Below the pieces are notes generated by a model. The model was not told where the DNA came from, did no database searches, and worked only from the letters and a program-made list of their open reading frames with translations. A stretch of 64,000 nt of DNA from a bacterium (GTDB taxonomy: Bacteria; Verrucomicrobiota; Verrucomicrobiia; Limisphaerales; J093): NCBI GenBank assembly GCA_021780105.1, contig JAJXZJ010000064.1, positions 186,001 to 250,000 of the forward strand. The letters run 5' to 3'. Positions within the stretch are counted from its first letter, which is position 1. Every line of letters begins with the position of its first letter. The position numbers and the translations under genes were made by a program. Below, in pieces: positions 7,193 to 16,039 of the stretch.

Positions 7193-9940
7193 TCAATTCT
7201 GCACCCGCGAGGCAAAGTTGTAGGTTCCCGACTCAACCGCCAGCACGGCGCGATCCCCTTCCTGACGAAGCAACGTCACGCCGGTTGACTGAGCCAGACT
7301 TCGCCCGCCAACCGCGACGCTCGTTGCGTCCTTCGCCGGAAGGTAAATCGTCGCCGTCGTGTTCGCCGGAATCGCCGCGCCCAGTTCAAACCGGTCGCCG
7401 GCGCGCTTCCAGAACACGACGATCTGCCCGTGAACGCTGGTATAGGCCGCCCGCACCCAATTCACGGAGGACTGGTCCGAACCGCTGGCGGACTTGAAGA
7501 ACGCTGGTTTGATCAGGATGCGCTTGTAACCCGGACCGTCGGTTCCGATGCCGGCGAGATCGTGATAAAACCACTCGATGATGTGGCCGAGCATGAAGTG
7601 ATTTTGCGAGGAACCGCGCCCCGCGTCCCATGCCTCCGTCAAGCTGGTGGCGCCGTGCTCAAGCTGGTAGCCGTAGCCGGGCTTGTCGGACTGATTGTTC
7701 ATGGCGAGGATCACGTCCGAGCGGCCGCCATCCGCCAGGGCGCGCAACAGGTAGCGATAGCCAACGTCGCCGGCGGTGAGCGCGTTGCCGCGGCTTTGCA
7801 CGTCCTTCACGATCGCCTCCAGCACCGCGGCGCGATGCGCCGGTTCCACGATTCCCATCACGAGCGGCATGGCGTTTGCACACTGCGAACCGGTCGCGTA
7901 AACGCCTGCGTCCGGTTTGAAGAACGTCCGGTTGAACGCGGCGCGAATTTCGGCGGCCAGTTCGTGGTAGCGTCTAGCGTCGTCCGCTTTGCCCAGCAAC
8001 GTCGCCGTCTGCGCCAGAATCCAGGTGTCGTAGTAGTAAAACGCCGTTGCCGTGAGCGCCTTGGGCGTCAACTGCGCCTCGCCGGGCGGTTTGGGTCCCA
8101 AGTCATACCAGTCGCCCAGCCCATGCGAGACGATGTGATCCTTCGCCTTGCTGCCGAGGTAGCCAACGTAGCGCTGCATGGCGTCGAAATGCCGGCGCAG
8201 CAGTTCCGTGTCGCCCGTCCATTCGTATTGCTGCCAGGGCACGATGATGAAGGCGCTTCCCCATTCCGGCGAATCGCGGAAGCCGCCGCTGAAGACGACG
8301 TATTCGGGCGCGATGTCCGGCACGAGGCCGTCGGCGAGCTGCGAGTCCGCCATGTCATTCATGCCCTTCGCGAAGAGCTGGTCCAGGTCGAATTCGTAAC
8401 GCAGCGACGGCCCGTTCAGGTGATATTGCTCCAGCCAGCCGAGCCGCTCGCGATGCGGACAGTCGGTCAGAACGCTCACCATGTTCGCTTCCTGCGCCCA
8501 GCGGACGAGCGTGTGAATCCGGTTGAACAAGGTATTGGAGCATTCGAACCCGCCCACGGGGGCGGATGTGGAGTGAACGACCACGCCTTCCAGCGAACTT
8601 ACCACGGGCAATTCGCCGCCGGGGCTGGCAGGCTGCAATTCGACCTGAAGGTAACGGCAGCCGTGATAGAAAAAGAACGGGAAATACCGCTCGTCGCCGT
8701 GGCCGGCCAGCGTGTATTGCCACCAGGCTTCGCCGCCGCCCACCGAACCGCGATCCACCGAACCGTCGGCGTTGGTCAACTCCGCTGGAATGATCCGCAC
8801 CTGATCGCCGGCCGCGCCGTGGACCTCCAGCCGCGGCATGATCGGGGCATTTTGTCCGAGATCATAAACCGCCACGCCCGGCCGGAGCGGTTTGACGTTG
8901 ACCGGCTTCAACACTTCAAACGTCCGGATGGGTGGCGCCGCACAGGACAGACCTCTGAGTTTGCCGCCGGGACCGCTGACGATCCGCGCCGGCTCCCAAG
9001 CAGTCGCCTCGAAGCCCGGCTGTTTCCAGCCGGCCGGTTCGAGGCGGGCATCGTAATCCTCGCCCCCATAAACGCTGGAAAACGTGATCGGCCCGGCGTG
9101 AGCACGCCAGGACGCGTCCGTGCCGACCGTCTCCACGGTGCCGTCGGCGTATTCGAGGCGGATTTGCGCGATGGCCCGCGGAATGCCAAACGAGCCGGTG
9201 AACTTCGTGTAGCGACCGGGTTTGACATTGAACATGCCATTACCGAGGAACAGCCCGGCCGCGGCGGGGCCGGCGTGCAACTGCGCGGTCACGTCGTAGC
9301 TGTCGTAAAGGCAGGTCCGGTCGTATTTCGTCCAGCCCGGTGTGAGCAGGTCATCGCCCACCTTTTGGCCGTTGAGGAAAAACTCGTATTGTCCCAGGCC
9401 GCAGACATGCGCCACGGCGCGGCGCAGACCGGGTTTCACCGTGAATTCGCGGCGCAGCAGGACGGTTTCGTCGTTCGTCGCGCCGGCGATCCATTGCGCG
9501 TGCCAATCCGTGTCAGCGAGCAGCCCCATCGTCCACGTCGCCGGTGCGCTCCAGGCCGAGGGCTGGCCGTTGCGATCCCAGACGCGCACCTTCCAGAAAC
9601 ACGCCTCGTCCGACACCAATGGCTTGCCGGCGTAAGGAACGTTGACCGTTTCGTCGCTGGCAATTCGGCCGGAATCCCACAAGTCCCCCTGCCCTGACGC
9701 GAGTTGTTCCGGGCTGCGGGCGACCAGCAACTGATAGGCCGTCTGGCGCTGGCCGCGCTGGTCGGAAGCCACCTGCCACGAAAGCCGCGGCCGGGCTTCG
9801 TCCACACCAGCGGGATTGACCGCGTAGTCGGTGCGCAGCTCGGCCGGCGTCAAACCGCCAGCCGCGTGGACCATCAGCACTCCGCTGACGACGCAGGCGA
9901 AGGTCGCCGCCAGCCACCCATTCCAGCGAGCGTGCTTCAT
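7193..9940 (-). CDS. GH78 alpha-L-rhamnosidase, secreted
   Basis: 915 residues. A signal peptide covers about the first 26 residues (hydrophobic core ATFACVVSGVLMVHA). Then come the Bac_rhamnosid_N type beta domains (FWKVRVWDRNGQPSAWS is typical), the (alpha/alpha)6 catalytic barrel, and a short beta C-domain. The catalytic region contains DCPHRERLGWLEQYHLNG and, further on, EHGATSLTEAWDAGRG, the usual places of the general acid and base in GH78. The enzyme removes terminal alpha-L-rhamnose from pectin (rhamnogalacturonan) or plant glycosides. It lies 7 bases downstream of a second GH78 gene on the same strand. The two proteins share the fold but differ in the catalytic motif (HRERLGW here, QRDERLGW in the neighbour), so they probably differ in substrate. 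Confidence 0.95.
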   Translation of the reverse strand: MKHARWNGWLAATFACVVSGVLMVHAAGGLTPAELRTDYAVNPAGVDEARPRLSWQVASDQRGQRQTAYQLLVARSPEQLASGQGDLWDSGRIASDETVNVPYAGKPLVSDEACFWKVRVWDRNGQPSAWSAPATWTMGLLADTDWHAQWIAGATNDETVLLRREFTVKPGLRRAVAHVCGLGQYEFFLNGQKVGDDLLTPGWTKYDRTCLYDSYDVTAQLHAGPAAAGLFLGNGMFNVKPGRYTKFTGSFGIPRAIAQIRLEYADGTVETVGTDASWRAHAGPITFSSVYGGEDYDARLEPAGWKQPGFEATAWEPARIVSGPGGKLRGLSCAAPPIRTFEVLKPVNVKPLRPGVAVYDLGQNAPIMPRLEVHGAAGDQVRIIPAELTNADGSVDRGSVGGGEAWWQYTLAGHGDERYFPFFFYHGCRYLQVELQPASPGGELPVVSSLEGVVVHSTSAPVGGFECSNTLFNRIHTLVRWAQEANMVSVLTDCPHRERLGWLEQYHLNGPSLRYEFDLDQLFAKGMNDMADSQLADGLVPDIAPEYVVFSGGFRDSPEWGSAFIIVPWQQYEWTGDTELLRRHFDAMQRYVGYLGSKAKDHIVSHGLGDWYDLGPKPPGEAQLTPKALTATAFYYYDTWILAQTATLLGKADDARRYHELAAEIRAAFNRTFFKPDAGVYATGSQCANAMPLVMGIVEPAHRAAVLEAIVKDVQSRGNALTAGDVGYRYLLRALADGGRSDVILAMNNQSDKPGYGYQLEHGATSLTEAWDAGRGSSQNHFMLGHIIEWFYHDLAGIGTDGPGYKRILIKPAFFKSASGSDQSSVNWVRAAYTSVHGQIVVFWKRAGDRFELGAAIPANTTATIYLPAKDATSVAVGGRSLAQSTGVTLLRQEGDRAVLAVESGTYNFASRVQN

Positions 9941-9947
9941 AACCGTT

Positions 9948-12900
9948 CTAACGAATATCCTTCACCGAGAAACGGAAAGTTCCCGAGTCCACGGCGAGGA
10001 GCGCGCGGCCGTTCTCCATCCGCAAGAATCGCACGCCTTGGGCGCGGGCCAGCGGGTGGCCGCTTTCCTCGACGGACGCGGCGTCCTTTGCCGGCAACGA
10101 GACGGTGGCGACCGTGTTCGCCGGGATGGTCACATTCAGCGTCAGCCCGCTGCCTTGTTTTTGCCAACGACTTTCGATCTGCCCGCGGATGCTGCGGTAG
10201 CTCACGTCGGCGAAGGTCAGCTTGTCGTCGAGCTGCGGCGCAACGATGACATGCTCATACGCGGGCGCCGCGGCGCGGATGCCGCCGATGTTTTCGACCA
10301 TCCACTGATAAACCGCGCCAAACGAATAATGCGCGAACGAATTCATGCCGGGATCCTGGAAACCCTTCTCCGGCGTCCAGCCGTCCCAGCGTTCCCAAAT
10401 GCTCGTCGCTCCCTGTTTGATGGAAAAGCCCCACGACGGGAACGTGGTGTTGTGCAGCAGCCGGTAGGCGACGTCCTCCCGACCGATCTTTGACAGCGCC
10501 AGCATGAGATCCTTCGTGCCGATGAAGCCGGTGGACAAATGCCAGTCGCGCTTCTCGATGTTTTCGACGAGGTAGTTCGCCGCCTCTTTGGCGCGCTCGC
10601 CGTCCACCAGGTCGAACGCCAGCGCCAGCACGTAGTCGGCCTGCGTGTCGCCCCGGATGCGGCCGTCGGCCGCGACGTAGGTCTTGTTGAACGCCGCCTT
10701 GATCTGGTTGAAGAGCGCGCGGTATTTCGCGGCGTCCTCCGTCTTGCCCAGCACGTCGGCGGCGCGCGCCGTCAACTCGGTGCTGTAGGCGAAATAGGCC
10801 ATGTAAATCACGTCCTTCGGCGTGTCGGCGTTGATGCTCAGCCAGTCGCCGAAGCAATGATAGTTCTTCGGCGGCAGCATGTCCGGGGTGCTGCGGGCGC
10901 GGCAAAATGCAATGAACCGCGTCATCGCCTCGTAGTGCCGCTCCAAGACGCGCCGGTCGCCATAGACCTCGAAGATTGTCCACGGACAGATCACACCGGC
11001 GTCGGCCCACGCTGGCCCGCCGTCATCGCCCGCCACCTTCACCGGCGCGACCATGGGAAACTGACCGTCGGCGCGCTGGCCGTCGGTGTCCAGGTCCACC
11101 AGCCATTTCGTGAAGAATGCCTGCACGTCCGTGTTCAGCGTGGCGGTGCGGACGTAAACCTGCGCGTCGCCGGTCCAGCCGAGGCGTTCGTCGCGCTGCG
11201 GACAGTCGGTGGGAATGTCAATGAAGTTGGCGCGCTGGGTGAAATAGCCGTTCTGGTGAATCTGGTTCAGCATCGGGTCCGAACAGTTGAAGCGACCGAC
11301 GACCGGCGTGGCGCTGCTCAACGCCAGACCGACCACAGTGTCCTTGGTCGGCGGGCGGGTCAGGCCGGTGATTTCCACGTATTGGAAGCCGTGGAAGGTG
11401 AACCGCGGCGACCAGACCTCGGTGCCGTCACCGCGGCAGATGTAGGTGTCCGTGGAGCGCGCGCTGCGCAGGTTGGTGGTGTAGATCGTGCCGTCGGGGT
11501 TGAGCCGTTCGGCAAACCGCAACGTGATCTTTTGTCCGGGCTGGCCGGAGATTTTCAGGCGCGGCACGCCGGCGAAGTTCTGTCCCAGATTCAACACATA
11601 CACGCCCGGTTTCGGCTCGGTGATGGTTTGCGCGCGAAATTCCTCGAAGACGCGCACCGGCGGTCCGGGGTGCGCCTGCACCAACGGATGAACTTCGTTG
11701 CTGCCAACGACCACCTGCGCCCATTTCGCATCGTCGTAGCCCGGCCGATCCCAGCCGGTCAGTTCGCGGCGGGCGTCGCAACTCTCGCCTTGCAGGAAAT
11801 CCGCGTAGAGCACCGGCCCGACGGTTGCCTTCCATTGCGGGCCGGTGCCGATGACGGCGCTTGTGCCGTCGGCGTAGTCGAGCACAAGTTCGGCCAGGAC
11901 GCGCGGCAGTTTGCCGTAATGATCACGGGCATGGGCGTAGCCGACGTAGCCGCTGAACCAGCCATCCGCGAGCACGGCGCCGAGGGCATTGCCGCCGGCG
12001 CGCACGAGTTTCGTCACGTCGTAGGCGCGGTAGTAAACGCGTTGGTTGTAGTCCGTCCAACCTGGCGTGAAGTAATCATCGCTCACCCGATGGCCGTTGA
12101 GATGCAGGTCCACCAGGCCCAGCGCGGTGCCGTAAAGCAGGGCGCGCACCACCGGCTTGTCGGCGCGGAATTCCGTGCGGAGAAACGGCACCGGCGGCAG
12201 GAACGAATCGGCCAGGCCCAGCTTTCCCCACGGTTGAACACCGTAATCACCGATCACCTTGCCGGCCGGCCAGTCCGCAGTGTCCAGCGCGCGGTTGTGC
12301 CAGTTGGCGCCGGACGTCTCGGCGCACTTCCACGACGCATCGGTGACGTGCGTGAACGTCCGGCCGTCGGCCGTCTGCACAACGAGTTTCGCCAGCAGGC
12401 CGGCGGGACCGGCCGTGGCGTTGAACGCCTCCACCCGCAGATCGTTGACGCCCGGTTTGAGCCGCGCCGTCACGTCCGCTTGTGCCGGCCGTTTCCAACT
12501 GTCATTGCCGGGATCCTGTGAGGCGACGAGTTCGGTGTTGATGACGAATTTGAAGCCGTCGTCCGCGGTGGCGATCAGGACGGCATTGGTGATCTTCGCA
12601 TCCGCCGGCAGGGTAAACGTGCTGACAAACAGCCGATAGCCTTGTGGCGCATTGCCGGCCGGATCGTTGGCAAACCAGATCCATTTCGCACCGGCCAGTG
12701 GCGCTTCCGGCAAGTCCGCCAGACGCGGCTGGTCGTAACCGATCCACTCCGCCTTCCAATCGCCGGCCGCCAACAGTCCGGTGGACCAATGCGCCGGCTG
12801 GCTCCAGGCAGACTCGCGGCCGTCCTTGTCCCAGACGCGGACCTTCCAGAAACATTCCTCCCGTGAAACCAGCGGTTTGCCGGCGTAGGCGAGGCCAATC

Positions 12901-13226
12901 GTGTCGTCGCCGGGCACCTTGCGGGTGTCCCAGAGATCGCCGCGGTTCTGCTTCAGCGTGGCCGCGCTGCTGGCCACGAGGATTTGATACGCCGTCTGGC
13001 GCTGTCCACGTTCGCCGGACTCGACGATCCAGCTCAGCCGTGGCGCGGTTTCGCCGATGCCTTCGGGGTTCACGCGATATTCGCAACGTAGATAGCTCGC
13101 CGTCAGCCCGCGGCCGGCGGCGTGTCCCGCCCAGGAAACGCCCGCCAGGGCCGCGAGCAGCAAACCCGTCAGCAGGCACCGGCGGTGAAAGGCAGATTGG
13201 ATCGGATGAGAGGAACCGGTTTTCAT
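9948..13226 (-). CDS. GH78 alpha-L-rhamnosidase with extra N-terminal domain, secreted
   Basis: About 1092 residues from the ATG at 13226, which gives a normal signal peptide (CLLTGLLLAALAGVSWA). An ATG at 13262 would add 12 residues and touch the rhaA stop, but lengthens the N-region. After the first beta domain there is an insertion of about 140 residues (KWIWFANDPAGNAPQGYRLF and following) that resembles the CBM67-like rhamnose-binding module found in some GH78 proteins. The catalytic barrel has the canonical DCPQRDERLGWTGDAQ with the acid Glu, then KQGATSIWERWDGWTP. It probably acts on longer rhamnogalacturonan pieces or rhamnosides. It lies between rhaA and the other rhamnosidase in one minus-strand unit. 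Confidence 0.95.
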   Translation of the reverse strand: MKTGSSHPIQSAFHRRCLLTGLLLAALAGVSWAGHAAGRGLTASYLRCEYRVNPEGIGETAPRLSWIVESGERGQRQTAYQILVASSAATLKQNRGDLWDTRKVPGDDTIGLAYAGKPLVSREECFWKVRVWDKDGRESAWSQPAHWSTGLLAAGDWKAEWIGYDQPRLADLPEAPLAGAKWIWFANDPAGNAPQGYRLFVSTFTLPADAKITNAVLIATADDGFKFVINTELVASQDPGNDSWKRPAQADVTARLKPGVNDLRVEAFNATAGPAGLLAKLVVQTADGRTFTHVTDASWKCAETSGANWHNRALDTADWPAGKVIGDYGVQPWGKLGLADSFLPPVPFLRTEFRADKPVVRALLYGTALGLVDLHLNGHRVSDDYFTPGWTDYNQRVYYRAYDVTKLVRAGGNALGAVLADGWFSGYVGYAHARDHYGKLPRVLAELVLDYADGTSAVIGTGPQWKATVGPVLYADFLQGESCDARRELTGWDRPGYDDAKWAQVVVGSNEVHPLVQAHPGPPVRVFEEFRAQTITEPKPGVYVLNLGQNFAGVPRLKISGQPGQKITLRFAERLNPDGTIYTTNLRSARSTDTYICRGDGTEVWSPRFTFHGFQYVEITGLTRPPTKDTVVGLALSSATPVVGRFNCSDPMLNQIHQNGYFTQRANFIDIPTDCPQRDERLGWTGDAQVYVRTATLNTDVQAFFTKWLVDLDTDGQRADGQFPMVAPVKVAGDDGGPAWADAGVICPWTIFEVYGDRRVLERHYEAMTRFIAFCRARSTPDMLPPKNYHCFGDWLSINADTPKDVIYMAYFAYSTELTARAADVLGKTEDAAKYRALFNQIKAAFNKTYVAADGRIRGDTQADYVLALAFDLVDGERAKEAANYLVENIEKRDWHLSTGFIGTKDLMLALSKIGREDVAYRLLHNTTFPSWGFSIKQGATSIWERWDGWTPEKGFQDPGMNSFAHYSFGAVYQWMVENIGGIRAAAPAYEHVIVAPQLDDKLTFADVSYRSIRGQIESRWQKQGSGLTLNVTIPANTVATVSLPAKDAASVEESGHPLARAQGVRFLRMENGRALLAVDSGTFRFSVKDIR

Positions 13227-13262
13227 AGCACAAAAAATCAACGACGGTGACGGCGACAGCAT

Positions 13263-14531
13263 TCAACGCAGCGACAAAACTTCGTCTTCGTAGCGTTTGA
13301 CCTCGGCGAGCCAGGCCTCGCCTACCGGCACATTTTGCTTCAGGCAGAAGTAATCCCACACGGCGCCGGCCGGCAGGATCTTCGCTTCCTCCATCAACGC
13401 AAGCCGGCGGGTGAAGTCGCCTTCGGCCTCGGCCGCCCGCAGCGCCGCGATCGGCGTGAGCATCGCCAGCAGGAGCGCCCGGCGCAGGTTGCGCGCGCCG
13501 ATGACCCAGGCGGCGACGCGGTTGATCGTGGCGTCGAAGTAGTCCAGCCCGATGCGCGTCCGGCCGAGGTAATCGCCCCAGACCAGTTCCTGCGCGATGG
13601 CCTGCAACTCGTCGGTGAGCGTGACGACGTGGTCGCTGTCCCAGCGGACGCCGCGGCTGACGTGCAGCGCGATCTGCGGCAGATAAAGCAACACGGAGGA
13701 GATTTTGTCCGCGATGCTTTCGGTCGGATGAAAATGGCCGGCGTCGAGCGTCAGCAGTTTCTTCCGGCTCACCGCGTAGCCGAGATAAAACTCGTGCGAA
13801 CCGACGACGTAGCTTTCCGAGCCGATGCCAAACAACTTCGGCTCGACCGAATCCACGTTCAGCCGCGGATCAATCCGTTTCGCGAACACCGCGTCGAGCG
13901 CCTCCACCAGCCGTTCGCGCGGCGCGGTGCGGTCGGCCGGTGTGTCCTTCATGCCGTCGGGAATCCAGAGGTTCGTGAGGCAGGACTGGCCCAGCGCCTT
14001 ACCGATGGCGGCGCCGATTTCGCGGCAGCGGATGCCGTGCTCGATCCAGAACTGCCGGATGCCCTTGTCCGGGTGCGCCAGCGTCAAACCGTCGGCCGCC
14101 TTCGGGTGCGCAAAGTAGGTCTGGTTGAAATCGAGGGCGATGTTCAGGGACTTCGCCCAGGCGATCCAGTTCTTGAACAGGTCCGGCGTCAGGGCGTTGC
14201 GGTCCACGCGCCGGCCGGTCATTTCCGCGTAACAGGCGTGCAGGTTGAACCGATGCCGGCCGGGCAGCAACGTCAGCGCCTTCTCAAAATCGGCGCGCAA
14301 TTCCTGCGGCGTGCGCGCCTTGCCCGGATAATTCCCCGTCACCGCAAGGCCGCCGCCCAATTCCTGGCCGGCATTTTCAAACCCGCCCACGTCGTCACCC
14401 TGCCAGCAATGGACCGACACCGGCACGGCAGCGAGTTGCTCCAGCACGTGCCCCGTGTCCACCTCGAGTTGCGCGTAACGTTCCCGGGCCAGTGAGTATG
14501 CCCGTTCCAAATCTTTGATCGAAGTTGCCAT
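13263..14531 (-). CDS. rhaA: L-rhamnose isomerase
   Basis: 422 residues, the length of E. coli RhaA and similar to it along the whole sequence. It converts L-rhamnose to L-rhamnulose in the cytoplasm with Mn. Key stretches: VSVHCWQGDDVGGFEN near the N-terminus, TGNYPGKARTPQELRADFE, LDAGHFHPTE (metal His), and RWDSDHVV (metal Asp-x-Asp). I start at the ATG at 14531 (MATSIKDLERAYSLARERYA), which matches the usual N-terminus; the frame is open for 30 more codons upstream but that part has no similarity. It is the first gene of the rhamnose locus, followed directly by the two rhamnosidases. Rhamnulose kinase and aldolase are not in this window. Confidence 0.97.
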   Translation of the reverse strand: MATSIKDLERAYSLARERYAQLEVDTGHVLEQLAAVPVSVHCWQGDDVGGFENAGQELGGGLAVTGNYPGKARTPQELRADFEKALTLLPGRHRFNLHACYAEMTGRRVDRNALTPDLFKNWIAWAKSLNIALDFNQTYFAHPKAADGLTLAHPDKGIRQFWIEHGIRCREIGAAIGKALGQSCLTNLWIPDGMKDTPADRTAPRERLVEALDAVFAKRIDPRLNVDSVEPKLFGIGSESYVVGSHEFYLGYAVSRKKLLTLDAGHFHPTESIADKISSVLLYLPQIALHVSRGVRWDSDHVVTLTDELQAIAQELVWGDYLGRTRIGLDYFDATINRVAAWVIGARNLRRALLLAMLTPIAALRAAEAEGDFTRRLALMEEAKILPAGAVWDYFCLKQNVPVGEAWLAEVKRYEDEVLSLR

Positions 14532-14643
14532 AAATTTTGCCTGCCGGCGTGCTGCGAAGGACAGGTTGAGAAGTGTTTTTAAGCGGTTGCCGGTCATCAC
14601 GCCAGCAATTACTTCGTCCACCCGCGCCGCTGCGCCCGAAATC

Positions 14644-15330
14644 TCAGAACTGATCCACCAGCCACGTCTTGAGTTTCGCCAGCGCCCGGGCCCGGTGGCT
14701 GAGCGAATTTTTCACCGTCTCGCCCAGTTCCGCGAAGGTCTGGTCGTGGCCCTCCGGCTGAAACAACGGGTCGTAGCCGAAGCCGTTCTGGCCGCGCGGC
14801 GCAAACAGAATCCGCCCCTCGCAGGCGCCCTCAAAAACCTGCGTTTCCAGCTCCGTCTCGTCGAGGAGGCAGACCGGCGAACTACTGGTGGGACGCGGCG
14901 CGTTCACCGGCGCCACGGCGATCGCGCAGCGAAACCGCGCGGTGCGGCGCTCCGGCGGCACACCCAGAAGCAGACGCAACAGTTTGGCGTTGTTTTCCGC
15001 GTCGGTGGAATTGCCGGCCCGGCCGGAATCCAGCGCCGCAAACCGCGCGGAGAACACGCCCGGTGCGCCGTTGAGCGCGTCCACTTCCAGGCCGGAATCG
15101 TCGGCGAGCACTCGTGCCGGCTCGCCGTCGGATCGGCGCGCGCCCAGCCAGCGGGCAAGCTCGGCGGCCTTTTTCGCCGCGTTGCCGGCAAACGTGGCGG
15201 CGTCCTCCACGGTGGTTGGCGCGCCGGGCAGCAGGTCGGCGAGGGTCTGGTAGCGGAAGGTCTCGCCGAGCACAGCACGGATTTCCGCGACCTTGTGCCG
15301 GTTGCGCGTGGCGATCACGAGCGTCGTCAT
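14644..15330 (-). CDS. rdgB: Non-canonical purine NTP pyrophosphatase (RdgB/HAM1)
   Basis: 228 residues. Starts MTTLVIATRNRHKVAEIRAVL, the family's N-terminal nucleotide-binding signature, and has ADDSGLEVDALNGAPGVFSARFA, GFGYDPLF and a C-terminal SLSHRARAL motif. It hydrolyses ITP, dITP and XTP to keep them out of DNA and RNA. A Pro/Ser-rich insertion (NAPRPTSSSP) lies in the loop where others have only a short turn, which explains the length above the usual 200. The start at 15330 is chosen from the conserved N-terminus; the frame stays open further upstream without similarity. The rhaA unit starts 112 bases downstream on the same strand. Confidence 0.95.
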   Translation of the reverse strand: MTTLVIATRNRHKVAEIRAVLGETFRYQTLADLLPGAPTTVEDAATFAGNAAKKAAELARWLGARRSDGEPARVLADDSGLEVDALNGAPGVFSARFAALDSGRAGNSTDAENNAKLLRLLLGVPPERRTARFRCAIAVAPVNAPRPTSSSPVCLLDETELETQVFEGACEGRILFAPRGQNGFGYDPLFQPEGHDQTFAELGETVKNSLSHRARALAKLKTWLVDQF

Positions 15331-15433
15331 GGCGGCAGCTTGGCGTAATGGCCCGCCGCTGTCCACGTCCTGCGCAGCGAGAGGGCACGAATTCCACGGA
15401 GACCCACCAGATGAATCCGTGACCCTTCGTTTG

Positions 15434-15757
15434 TCATGATGGGGATTCGCGGTTCGGACATGGAACCCCGTCGTCCCGCCGTGAACGTGGGTCGGGCAGC
15501 CGTGAGAACGCGTCACGCTGGCGGGGAACCTTCTGCGGTAGCCGTGACACGCCGTCGAACAACGTTGGAATCACGTCAGCGTTCCATGAAATCCTGTTTA
15601 CCTGCCGTGAAATGCTGTGCCGCAGCCGTGGAAGACTGTCCGACCTCCGTGAAGCCTTGTGGGGCTTCCGTGAAACATTGTTTTCCTGCCGAGATGACAC
15701 GTTTTCAAGTACTTGCACATTCGTGTCACGCAACGTATGGATTCGCCGCGACGCCAT
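15434..15757 (-). CDS. Hypothetical heptad-repeat peptide read from the 21-bp array
   Basis: A 107-codon open frame on the minus strand that runs through the whole 21-base tandem array. Because the period is seven codons, the translation is a run of degenerate heptads with the pattern S/P-R-x-x-[D/N/H]-x-hydrophobic, for example SISRQVN, AFSRLPD and KVPRQRD. The Asp/Asn/His column and the small-hydrophobic column are kept while the other positions vary, which would suit selection on protein. There is no signal peptide, no recognisable domain and no ribosome binding site, so it may equally be non-coding. I do not know the family. Confidence 0.25.
   Translation of the reverse strand: MASRRIHTLRDTNVQVLENVSSRQENNVSRKPHKASRRSDSLPRLRHSISRQVNRISWNADVIPTLFDGVSRLPQKVPRQRDAFSRLPDPRSRRDDGVPCPNRESPS
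15458..15735. repeat. Degenerate 21-bp tandem repeat array, about 13 units
   Basis: Units with the plus-strand form CCGTGAA-N4-YGT-N7 begin at or near 15479, 15500, 15522, 15542, 15563, 15584, 15605, 15626, 15647, 15668 and 15689, with weaker units at 15458 and 15710. The phase is held at 21 bases although single units are only moderately alike; one 22/20 pair compensates itself. TG at positions 4-5 and GT at positions 13-14 are kept in most or all of the better units. The array fills much of the gap between rdgB and the SUMF1-like gene. Confidence 0.75.
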
Positions 15758-15810
15758 GCCCCCAAACGGAGCGCCGGCTTTCAGCGCGCTTGCGTTCGCA
15801 TGTGATGGCC

Positions 15811-15930
15811 CAGGCGGACAGAAATGTCCGCGCTTCGGGGGCGTGCCGCTTCCTTCGATGGAGCGCCGACATTCCTGTCGGCTTGAGTTCGCGCGGGATG
15901 GTCAGGCGGACAAGAATGTCCGCGCTCCAA
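15811..15930. repeat. REP-like palindromes, three copies
   Basis: Three short palindromes of the type GGAGCGCGGACATTCCTGTC, followed by CGCC: a reversed copy at about 15813-15832, a variant with GCCGACATTCCTGTCGGC at 15860-15883, and another reversed copy at 15905-15928. They are the same family as the arrays flanking the RAYT gene at 17635-18678, about 2 kb away. Confidence 0.75.
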
Positions 15931-16039
15931 TGTCCGCGCCCCGGTAGCGCTCCGGCGGTCCCGCCAGGCTGCGTCCGCTTAACGGCGAGAGATAAAAATA
16001 TCGTTGCGCTGATGGCAAGGCAGCGATAGAACGGCAGCC

